From Streptomyces spinosisporus (GTDB lineage Bacteria > Actinomycetota > Actinomycetes > Streptomycetales > Streptomycetaceae), in contig NZ_JALDAX010000016.1 in the NCBI RefSeq assembly GCF_022698145.1, forward strand, positions 62,001 to 126,000: a stretch of 64,000 nucleotides of DNA, read 5' to 3'. The translations under genes and the position numbers were made by a program. The notes beneath the pieces are model-generated. The model was not told the origin of the DNA, searched no databases, and was given only the letters and a program-made list of their open reading frames with translations. Position 1 is the first letter of the stretch. Each line of letters starts with the position of its first letter. Positions 25,075 through 31,162 of the stretch are shown here, in pieces.

Positions 25075-25392
25075 TCAGCGTCGCCGGGTCTCGGAGGCGA
25101 GCAGGGAGCGCAGGACGACCGCGACCACGGCCACGGACAGGCCGGTGATGGCAACCGCGAGTAGCAGCGAGACGAGCACGGCGCCGACGATGAGGACCAC
25201 GGCGGTGCCGCCGCCGACGAGGGCGAGCACGGTGCCCGGGGTGAGCTGGGCGACCGGCCGGGACACCCCCGGAGCCGCAGGAGCGGGCGGCGGGGTCGCG
25301 GTGCTTGGGATGACGGTGGTCGGCTCGACAACGGCGGGCGGGGTGATGACGCCGGTCGGGGTCGGCATGGTCGGGATCTTCGGGCGAAGCAT
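25075..25392 (-). CDS. Spd-type plasmid transfer membrane protein
   Basis: The 105-residue protein has a Pro/Thr-rich N-terminal half followed by two closely spaced hydrophobic segments (TVLALVGGGTAVVLIVGAVLVSLLLAV and AITGLSVAVVAVVL). Spd proteins promote spreading of conjugative DNA along the recipient mycelium. Assignment rests on composition and on position between rep and tra. It is separated from the upstream gene by a 24-base gap. Confidence 0.7.
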   Translation of the reverse strand: MLRPKIPTMPTPTGVITPPAVVEPTTVIPSTATPPPAPAAPGVSRPVAQLTPGTVLALVGGGTAVVLIVGAVLVSLLLAVAITGLSVAVVAVVLRSLLASETRRR

Positions 25393-25416
25393 CGATGAAC
25401 TCCCTTCTGCAGTGGG

Positions 25417-25572
25417 TTACTTGACGAAGCTGTCGATGGCGGGGGCGAGGACGCTGTCGGCGAGGAGGAAGCCGCCGAGCAGGAGCACGGCGATGAGCCA
25501 GGCGGGCGGCCGGATGAGTTTGACGCCGAGGTAGCCGACGACGAGCAGGGCGAACCAGAGCGGGACGTCCAT
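25417..25572 (-). CDS. Tiny membrane protein of the transfer operon (51 aa)
   Basis: The protein is MDVPLWFALLVVGYLGVKLI followed by RPPAWLIAVLLLGGFLLADS and a short polar tail. It has two hydrophobic segments separated by Arg-Pro-Pro. The frame is open with GC-rich third positions, and the ATG is preceded by CTAGGAGGCCACCGCC. It lies between a Spd-type gene and a conserved 63-residue transfer protein, and is probably part of the spreading machinery. Confidence 0.75.
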   Translation of the reverse strand: MDVPLWFALLVVGYLGVKLIRPPAWLIAVLLLGGFLLADSVLAPAIDSFVK

Positions 25573-25584
25573 GGCGGTGGCCTC

Positions 25585-25776
25585 CTAGCGGACCTTGCAG
25601 CGGTGGGTGCGGGCGGCGAGCTGGGCGGCCGACTGGCTGGTGTAGTCGGCGGACCAACCGCAGTTGTCGGCGGTACACACAGCCGCGTGTCGGGTCTGGC
25701 CACGGCGGTCGCGGTGGGTGCCGATCTGCACCGGGCCGATGCTCATCACGGAGTGGAAGAAGTCGCGGGCAGGCAT
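25585..25776 (-). CDS. Mobile element transfer protein, small (63 aa)
   Basis: The 63-residue protein begins MPARDFFHSVMSIGPVQIGT and continues with two cysteines and two histidines (VCTADNCGWSADY ... RTHRCKVR) that could bind zinc. It matches, from memory, the short family annotated as mobile element transfer protein in streptomycete AICEs. Position and orientation put it in the transfer operon. Confidence 0.78.
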   Translation of the reverse strand: MPARDFFHSVMSIGPVQIGTHRDRRGQTRHAAVCTADNCGWSADYTSQSAAQLAARTHRCKVR

Positions 25777-25797
25777 AACGGTGGTTCTCCCTTCGGG

Positions 25798-26466
25798 TCA
25801 GGCGAGTTGGGCGGCGATGGCGTCGGCCAGGTGGGACGGGACGCCGAGCCGGGCGCGCAGGGTGTCGGTGTCGATCCGGGTGCCGGTGCGGGTCTCGTGG
25901 TCGGCGGCAACCTTGCGGGCGTGGTCGACCAGGGCGGCCGGGACGATCGGCACCGCGGGAACGGGGTCGGCGGCGGGCAGGGCCGGGGTGTCGTCGGTGG
26001 CCGGGACCGGCTCCGGGGCGGGAGTGGGTTCGGGCTCGTTGTCGGGTGCGGGGGCCGGGGCTGCGGGCGCCGGCGGAACCGGCACCCGGTCCCCGGCCGG
26101 AGCGGGTGACGGCGAATGGGCGAGGAGGGTGCCGCCGAGGAAGGCGACGGCGGGCCACCCGGCGACGCCGAGGCGGAGCAGGGCGGGCGGCTGGTCCAGA
26201 TCGAGGAAACCGGCGGTGGCGACGTTCGCGCCGAGCGAGGCCACCAGAGCCACCAGGAACCACCACCAGGCCAGCCGGGACGGCTCACCGGAGCGCAGTC
26301 GACGCCAGGCGGCGACCAGCAGCAGGTCAACCGAGATGGGGTAGGCCCAGGCTTTCCAGCCAGTCTGTCCGGCTGCGTCGGCGAGGTCGTGCAGGTGGGC
26401 GAAGGACAGGGCCCCGGCAATGACGGCCTGTACGAGGACGGCGTCCGGGCGGATCGAGCGGGTCAT
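25798..26466 (-). CDS. DUF2637 family protein (SpdB-like)
   Basis: The 222-residue protein has three or four membrane segments in the N-terminal half (LVQAVIAGALSFAHLHDLADAAG, WAYPISVDLLLVAAW, WWWFLVALVASLGANVATAG, PAVAFLGGTLLA). A Pro/Ala-rich linker and a small helical C-terminus with a DNA-binding look follow (TRIDTDTLRARLGVPSHLADAIAAQL). DUF2637 proteins accompany Tra in Streptomyces elements and act in intramycelial spread. A 41-base piece of its linker coding sequence is duplicated at 29595-29635. Confidence 0.85.
   Translation of the reverse strand: MTRSIRPDAVLVQAVIAGALSFAHLHDLADAAGQTGWKAWAYPISVDLLLVAAWRRLRSGEPSRLAWWWFLVALVASLGANVATAGFLDLDQPPALLRLGVAGWPAVAFLGGTLLAHSPSPAPAGDRVPVPPAPAAPAPAPDNEPEPTPAPEPVPATDDTPALPAADPVPAVPIVPAALVDHARKVAADHETRTGTRIDTDTLRARLGVPSHLADAIAAQLA
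26054..26099 (+). repeat. First copy of a 46-bp internal duplication
   Basis: This piece of the DUF2637 gene (linker codons) is repeated in the same orientation at 29595-29640. Bases 26054-26094 are identical; one G-to-A change follows and then four more matches. It contains the small inverted repeat GCCGG-CGGAA-CCGGC. Confidence 0.85.
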
Positions 26467-26540
26467 GTCCTCACCTCCTTCGGCGAGTTGAGCCAGGACT
26501 GGGGCGGGGAGCGGTCTCTAGCCGCCTCAGTCCGGCGGGT

Positions 26541-26693
26541 TCAGTCGTCGGTGTCGTCGGGGCCCTCGTCGCCGTAGTCGTCCATGACCTCCGGCGAGTT
26601 GTTCCAGGCGGACAGCAGGGCGGACTCCAGCGGATCGGCCGGGCCCGGGGCCGGGGCGGGCTGGGGGAAGTGGATGACGTCGCCCACGGTCAC
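26541..26693 (-). CDS. Small acidic protein of the transfer operon (50 aa)
   Basis: The protein starts at a GTG (26691-26693) that overlaps the stop of the next upstream gene by 4 bases (GTGA). It ends in an acidic tail (DDYGDEGPDDTDD). It has no membrane segment or known motif. The coupling suggests that it is really translated. Function unknown. Confidence 0.65.
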   Translation of the reverse strand: MTVGDVIHFPQPAPAPGPADPLESALLSAWNNSPEVMDDYGDEGPDDTDD

Positions 26694-26896
26694 CACCCCT
26701 CGCCGGGGTACTCGGGGCCCTCGGTGGGGTCGTAGCCGGGCGGGAAGGTGCCGGGCGGCGGCTCCGGCAGCGATGCGGCCAGGCACGGGCCGACGGTGTC
26801 GACGAAGTCCTGGTCGGTGCCGAACGTGTCGGCGTAGAGGGCGAGTTGGCCGAGCATCACCACGGTGCGGGCGAAGTCCTCGCAGTTGGGGCACAT
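26690..26896 (-). CDS. Small conserved protein upstream in the transfer operon (68 aa)
   Basis: The protein begins MCPNCEDFARTVVMLGQLALYA, with a CxxC at the very N-terminus and a second Cys at about 38. It ends Pro/Gly-rich. It lies between tra and the other small genes, coupled to the 50-residue gene by GTGA. I do not recognise a family. A metal-binding N-terminus is possible. Confidence 0.65.
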   Translation of the reverse strand: MCPNCEDFARTVVMLGQLALYADTFGTDQDFVDTVGPCLAASLPEPPPGTFPPGYDPTEGPEYPGEGW

Positions 26897-26977
26897 GGCG
26901 GGCGATCTCCTTGAGGCATGGCTCGGGTAGGGACCTGACGCGAAGGCGGTCGCGCCGACCGGTGGAACGGGGGTGGG

Positions 26978-28333
26978 TCAGGCAGTGGCCGGGATGGACT
27001 CAACAGCCGGTGCGTCGGCCGGAGCCGGGATGCCGAGCACGGGCCGGAACGGGGCCAGAGCGGGCAGGTCCGGGGTGCGGTTGGCGTGCCGGTTGCAGGT
27101 GTTGACGGCCTGGCGCAGGGAGGTGTGCGGGGCACGGATGCGGGCCCAGCCGCCGGTCGAGTCGCCGGTGATGGCGACGCCGGGCATGTCGGTGGGGATC
27201 TGGATCGCGGCCAGGACGGCGTCCGGGGCGATGTCGCCGAAGGCCATGTTGGCGCTGGACTCGTCGTTGACGCGGTGTGCGGTGCGGCCGGTGAGCTGGG
27301 CGCGGAGCATCGTGATGCCCTTGCCGAGTTCGGAGCCGAAGCGCTGCCCGCAGATCTCCAGGTAGATGCCCGCGGCGCGGCCGAGTTGGGCGAGCCGGGC
27401 GAGCGCGGTGATGATCCGGTCCCGGCGCTTCTCCTCCTCCTTGGAGGCATACAGGGCGAGTTCGGCGACCTCGTCGACCAAGACCACGACCGGCACCGGC
27501 CGCAGCTTGGCGGGCAGGCTCCAGATGTCGGCGGCGATCTCCGCATCCGGTACGTCAGCGGTGATCCGCTGCTCGGCACGGATCAGCTGGTACACGTCCT
27601 CCATGTGCGCGACGAGCGCGTCGAGGAGATCGGCGGCGGCGTCCGGGTTGTCGGCGAGCGCGGAGAACCGGCGGGCCAGCGGGAACAGCTCCACGCCCTG
27701 TTTGCAGTCGATGCCGACCAGGGCGACATCCAGCGGTGCGAGTCCCGCGACCAGGTTGCGCTGGTAGACGGACTTGCCCGACTCGGTGGCGCCGAGGGTG
27801 AGCGCGTGCGGAACGGCCCGATAGTCGCGGTAGTGGACCGAGCCGTCCTCGCGCAGGGCGACCGGCACCCGCATCGGCCCGGCGTCGGTGCTGGCGGGCA
27901 TCTGCACCCGCTTGAGCACGTCGTAGCCGGTCATGCGGACCTCGACCACGCCGGAGCGCAGTTCGCGGGACGTGACGCCGTACATCGCGAACGAGTGGCG
28001 CAGCCGGTCGCAGGAGGCGGCGACGTCGAAGGCGTCCTGACCGGGCCGAAGTCCCAGCCGGAGTACCAGGCCGGTGCGAGTCGGGCGTATCCGCAGGATG
28101 CGCGGGGCGCGGGGGCCGGGAACGGGCCGGTTGGTGGCCCGGGCCACGGCCAGGCGCCAGCGGGAGGGCGGGACGGTGAGCCCGCAGGCGTCCATGACGG
28201 AGCCGTAGCGGACCAGGACCCGCAGCATCGCCAGGGATGCGCCGAAGGTGAGCCAGTACCAGGCGGGGCGCCGCCACCGCAGGAGACCCGCAGCAGCGAC
28301 AACCACCACCAGCGCGACCATGAACCAGGTCAT
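26978..28333 (-). CDS. FtsK/SpoIIIE-type conjugal DNA translocase (Tra)
   Basis: The 451-residue protein has two N-terminal membrane segments (WFMVALVVVVAAAGLLRW and YWLTFGASLAMLRVLV). The motor domain has Walker A GATESGKS (around residue 180) and Walker B VVVLVDEVAELAL. Further FtsK motifs follow (LARLGRAAGIYLEICGQR, TGRTAHRVNDE). A single hexameric Tra of this kind moves double-stranded DNA between Streptomyces hyphae (TraSA, TraB). The start is the ATG at 28333, 2 bases after the preceding gene's stop. The last residues are poorly conserved. Confidence 0.93.
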   Translation of the reverse strand: MTWFMVALVVVVAAAGLLRWRRPAWYWLTFGASLAMLRVLVRYGSVMDACGLTVPPSRWRLAVARATNRPVPGPRAPRILRIRPTRTGLVLRLGLRPGQDAFDVAASCDRLRHSFAMYGVTSRELRSGVVEVRMTGYDVLKRVQMPASTDAGPMRVPVALREDGSVHYRDYRAVPHALTLGATESGKSVYQRNLVAGLAPLDVALVGIDCKQGVELFPLARRFSALADNPDAAADLLDALVAHMEDVYQLIRAEQRITADVPDAEIAADIWSLPAKLRPVPVVVLVDEVAELALYASKEEEKRRDRIITALARLAQLGRAAGIYLEICGQRFGSELGKGITMLRAQLTGRTAHRVNDESSANMAFGDIAPDAVLAAIQIPTDMPGVAITGDSTGGWARIRAPHTSLRQAVNTCNRHANRTPDLPALAPFRPVLGIPAPADAPAVESIPATA

Positions 28334-28335
28334 GA

Positions 28336-28692
28336 TCAGGCTGCCTTCGACTTCGCGGCAGTCTCGACCAGCGAGGTGACCGCGACCGCGCGGAAGGCGA
28401 TGCCGTGCCGCTTCTGGCCGTTGAACTCGTTCTCCCACGGCCGGGCGATCAGACCCGTAAGGGCCACCGGGGTGCCCATGGCCAGCTCGCCGGAGATACC
28501 CGGCTCGGGGACGGCGACGGACAGGATCTCGACCTCGTCGTTCGCCGCGAACATCACGTCGACCGTCATGAGCTTCGCACCGGTCTCGGCGTCGGTGGCG
28601 ATCTCGCCGGTACGGCGATCCTTGACCTTGGGCTGCGGGTTCTTGGCGACCATCACGGTCGCGGTGGTGGTGTCGACAGGGATCTGACGCAT
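28336..28692 (-). CDS. SCO3933 family regulatory protein
   Basis: The 118-residue protein begins MRQIPVDTTTATVMVAKNPQ and contains KVKDRRTGEIATDAETGAKLMTVDVMF, matching from memory the SCO3933 family found next to tra in AICEs. Its beta-rich form resembles a single-strand-binding fold. It heads the transfer operon. Its AGGAG ribosome binding site lies inside a 10-bp stem (28701-28751), suggesting translational control. I chose the ATG at 28692; sequence upstream of it is leader. Confidence 0.85.
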   Translation of the reverse strand: MRQIPVDTTTATVMVAKNPQPKVKDRRTGEIATDAETGAKLMTVDVMFAANDEVEILSVAVPEPGISGELAMGTPVALTGLIARPWENEFNGQKRHGIAFRAVAVTSLVETAAKSKAA

Positions 28693-28700
28693 CGTCTGTG

Positions 28701-28751
28701 CTCCTGATCTGATGGGGAGTTGATCCGCCGTTTCGGCGGTGAGATCAGGAG
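28701..28751 (-). promoter_or_regulatory. Leader hairpin that covers the ribosome binding site of the transfer operon
   Basis: On the minus-strand RNA, CUCCUGAUCU (28751-28742) pairs with AGAUCAGGAG (28710-28701). The second arm contains the AGGAG 8 bases before the AUG. A second stem, CCGCCG-AAA-CGGCGG, lies in the loop. The pairing would block initiation until opened by protein, RNA or transcription context. Confidence 0.65.
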
Positions 28752-28766
28752 ACCGCGACAAGTGGT

Positions 28767-28836
28767 GGACGTATCACGGTCCGTATGGACGTTTGGGGAC
28801 GTCTGAGCTATCGTCAAAACGTCCCTGAGACGTCCC
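28767..28836. promoter_or_regulatory. Operator cluster between divergent regulators
   Basis: GGACGT occurs at 28767, 28787 and 28797, and its complement ACGTCC at 28819 and 28830. GGGACGTCT (28796-28804) and AGACGTCCC (28828-28836) form a perfect 9-bp inverted repeat. The candidate rightward -35 TGGACG (28786) and -10 TATCGT (28809) are inside the cluster. A regulator binding here could repress both directions, as expected for the maintenance/transfer switch. Confidence 0.6.
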
Positions 28837-28851
28837 ACGAGAGGGCACGCC

Positions 28852-29583
28852 ATGGCGAACGAGCGTCTGCGCGCGGCGATTTCAGCGAAGGACGAGACCA
28901 TCCAGTCCGTAGCTCAACACGTCGGGGTCGACCCGAAGAGCGTGGAGCGCTGGATCACGACCGACCGGACGCCGCACCGGGGCCACCGCTGGAAGGCCGC
29001 AAGCTTCCTCGGCGTCGATGAGGTCTACATCTGGCCCACCGTCGAGAAGCAGGCCGAGGCCGCAAGCTCATCCGAACTGATCACGTACTACCCGCACCGC
29101 GGCGCGGTCCCAACCTCGTTGTGGTCATCGCTGATCGACAAGGCGAACGACCAGATCGACATCCTGGTGTATGGCGGCACGTTCCTCTTCGACGGCTTCC
29201 CCGACCTTCCACAGCAGCTGACCGAGAAGGCGAAGGCTGGCGGGCAGATCCGCATCCTGTTGGGCGACCCTGACTCAGAGATGGTCCGTCTACGCGGCGA
29301 AGAGGAAGGGATCGGTGACGATCTAGCCGCGCGGGCGCGAATCACCCGGCGCTACCTCGAACCAGCGGCGAAGACACCCGGCGTCGAGATCAGGTTGCAC
29401 GACACAATCCTCTACAACTCGATCTACCGGTTCGACGACGACATCTTGGTGAACCCGCACGTTCTCGGAGCACCCGCCGGACAGAATCCGGCACTGCACT
29501 TCCGCTACCTCCCCGGTGCCCGAACCTTCCGGCACTACATGCGCAGCTTCGACTACGCGTGGGAGCGCGGTCGCGCCGCGTAA
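28852..29583 (+). CDS. Helix-turn-helix regulator with DUF5919 (PLD-like) domain
   Basis: The 243-residue protein has an N-terminal XRE-type helix-turn-helix (residues 1-60: RLRAAISAKDETIQSVAQHVGVDPKSVERWI). The C-terminal domain is DUF5919-like: ELITYYPHRGAVPTSLWSSLIDKANDQIDILVYGG ... GGQIRILLGDPDSE ... LYNSIYRFDDDILVNPHV. The fold pattern recalls phospholipase-D-like proteins without a clear HxK pair. It diverges from the transfer operon over the GGACGT operators, so it is the likely controller of the element. GAGAGGG precedes the ATG. Confidence 0.8.
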   Translation: MANERLRAAISAKDETIQSVAQHVGVDPKSVERWITTDRTPHRGHRWKAASFLGVDEVYIWPTVEKQAEAASSSELITYYPHRGAVPTSLWSSLIDKANDQIDILVYGGTFLFDGFPDLPQQLTEKAKAGGQIRILLGDPDSEMVRLRGEEEGIGDDLAARARITRRYLEPAAKTPGVEIRLHDTILYNSIYRFDDDILVNPHVLGAPAGQNPALHFRYLPGARTFRHYMRSFDYAWERGRAA

Positions 29584-29594
29584 GTTCCTCGGGA

Positions 29595-29640
29595 GCCGGG
29601 GCTGCGGGCGCCGGCGGAACCGGCACCCGGTCCCCAGCCG
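29595..29640 (+). repeat. Second copy of the 46-bp duplication
   Basis: Just after the DUF5919 gene, this segment repeats 26054-26099 in the same orientation, with 41 uninterrupted identical bases. Here it is non-coding. It may mark a past recombination by which the right-hand cargo was added, or a protein-binding site used twice. Confidence 0.8.
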
Positions 29641-29676
29641 AGTCGGTTCGGCGACAGGTCATGCGAGGCTGGAGGT

Positions 29677-30147
29677 ATGGCCCGAGTCGACTACTTCAAT
29701 GACCCGAACGCCCCGAAGGCGAACAGCATCGTGCCGTCAGTCACGGCTGTAGCGCTCAATGAAGCCGGGGAAGTCCTGCTGATCCACAAGACGGACAACG
29801 ACCTGTGGGCGCTACCCGGCGGCGGTGTCGACGTTGGCGAGTCGGTCGCCGACGCGGCCGTACGCGAGACCAAGGAAGAGACCGGATTCGACGTCGAGGT
29901 GACCGGCCTCATCGGCCTCTACACCAACCCCGCGCACGTCATGGCGTACGACGACGGAGAGGTACGCCAACAGTTCTCGATCTGCTTCACGGCGCGCATC
30001 GTTGGCGGAGGGCTTCGAACGAGCAGCGAGAGCAAGGAAGTTGCCTTCGTCGCTCCGAGCAGGCTGGACGAGTTGAACATCCATCCGTCCATGCGGATGC
30101 GGATCGATCACGGCCTGGAGAACCGGGCGAAGCCTTACATCGGCTGA
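29677..30147 (+). CDS. Nudix hydrolase family protein, Pif-like
   Basis: The 156-residue protein has a full Nudix box (GGGVDVGESVADAAVRETKEETGF, residues about 47-70). In pSAM2 a Nudix protein, Pif, in the donor-recipient immunity system prevents redundant transfer, and Nudix genes are frequent in AICEs at this position. This one could serve the same exclusion role or hydrolyse a nucleotide signal. GGAGG lies only one base before the ATG, too close for normal use, so initiation may be leaderless. It overlaps the convergent HD gene by 13 bases. Confidence 0.82.
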   Translation: MARVDYFNDPNAPKANSIVPSVTAVALNEAGEVLLIHKTDNDLWALPGGGVDVGESVADAAVRETKEETGFDVEVTGLIGLYTNPAHVMAYDDGEVRQQFSICFTARIVGGGLRTSSESKEVAFVAPSRLDELNIHPSMRMRIDHGLENRAKPYIG

Positions 30148-30695
30148 TCAGCGAGGCGGGCAAGCGTCCGCTCGACAGCGGCCCCGAGGTACGGCCGGGC
30201 CTTGCTGATGGCACTGTGAACCTCACTGCCCGGCTCGTACCGCTGCAAGATCTCGTCTATGCGCTGATCGAAGGTGAAGGACTGGCCCGCCGGACCAGTC
30301 GTCATGTCGGCGCAGATGAGGGCATCGGAGAGCGGAGACTCCTCACGCTCGTACACGGCCAGCTCGGACGTGAGCCCGCGTTGCTCTGCCTCGTAGACGG
30401 CTCCGGAGTGATGGGCGACGAGCTGCACGAGTCGCGGGGGTGCGTCGAGCCGGTCGAGATGACGAGCACCGTCGAGCGGATGGAACCCCGTCTCGCGCAG
30501 CTCCGTGGCGTAGCCGATGTCGTGCAGCCAGGCCGCCGCGACAAGAAGATCCCTGTCTTCCTCGGACACAGCCGCAGACAGCTCGCGCGCCCGGACCGCG
30601 ACGGCCTGAGTGTGCAGCCAACGGTTCCCGAGCGGGGGCAACAGAGACTCCGCGAGTTCGGCAGCGCCCTGGGGCGTGTCCAGTGCAGAAGGCAT
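30135..30695 (-). CDS. HD domain phosphohydrolase
   Basis: The 186-residue protein has the HD superfamily signature: His in NRWLHTQAVAVRA, HD in AAAWLHDIGYA, and HHSGA downstream. Such proteins hydrolyse phosphate esters of nucleotides using metal. It runs leftward against the Nudix gene with overlapping 3' ends. The ATG at 30695 begins a conserved segment; an upstream extension is not convincing. HD genes are common AICE cargo, with unknown role. Confidence 0.8.
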   Translation of the reverse strand: MPSALDTPQGAAELAESLLPPLGNRWLHTQAVAVRARELSAAVSEEDRDLLVAAAWLHDIGYATELRETGFHPLDGARHLDRLDAPPRLVQLVAHHSGAVYEAEQRGLTSELAVYEREESPLSDALICADMTTGPAGQSFTFDQRIDEILQRYEPGSEVHSAISKARPYLGAAVERTLARLADQPM

Positions 30696-30791
30696 GAATG
30701 GCACGGTAGCCGAGTCGTGAGGATGGCCGACAGTCCGAAGCCGGACCCTCCGGATCACGGCGCGGTGGAAGTTTCCCTACGTTCATCAAGG

Positions 30792-31061
30792 CCCGCGCAC
30801 GGCGCGGGCGCGCGCCGCCTCTGCGGCGCGGCCTGCCTCCTGTCTTCGCCCCGGCTGGCCGCGCCCGGCGGCGCGCTGGCGAGCTGCGGGCATGAAGTGG
30901 GAGACACCCTCTGTAGCTGGGGCGGTCGGCTCCACGGCTTTAGGCAGCCACCATGGGGCGAGCCTCTAAGATCATGGCCCCAACGTCGTGCTTTAACGGG
31001 CAGGTCCACAGACTGCCCGACGCGCCGGAAGCTTACGGGGCCATGATCACTCGCCCCATGG
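30792..31061. other. Highly structured non-coding block (possible origin or RNA)
   Basis: No gene is visible in this block. CCCGCGC-ACG-GCGCGGG lies at 30792-30808. CGCGCCGC-CTCT-GCGGCGCG lies at 30811-30830. A long nested inverted repeat spans 30951-31061: CCATGGGGCGAG and GATCATGGCCCC on the left match GGGGCCATGATC and CTCGCCCCATGG on the right. Its centre holds CGGGCAG-N9-CTGCCCG. Large imperfect hairpins of this kind are used as single-strand origins in rolling-circle plasmids, but an RNA or a small mobile element is not excluded. Confidence 0.6.
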
Positions 31062-31128
31062 CAGCTCCCGCCCAAAGCCGCTCCACCGACCTATTCGGCC
31101 TACCTTCCGCGCATTTCACCATCTGCCA

Positions 31129-31156
31129 CTCGACGTGACTGCGAGGCCGCTACTCT
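31129..31156 (+). promoter_or_regulatory. Candidate promoter of the HEPN gene
   Basis: CTCGAC (31129-31134) and TACTCT (31151-31156) are spaced by 16 bases. The -10 lies 6 bases before the ATG, so transcription would begin at or next to the start codon and give a leaderless mRNA. Confidence 0.45.
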
Positions 31157-31162
31157 GCCTCC

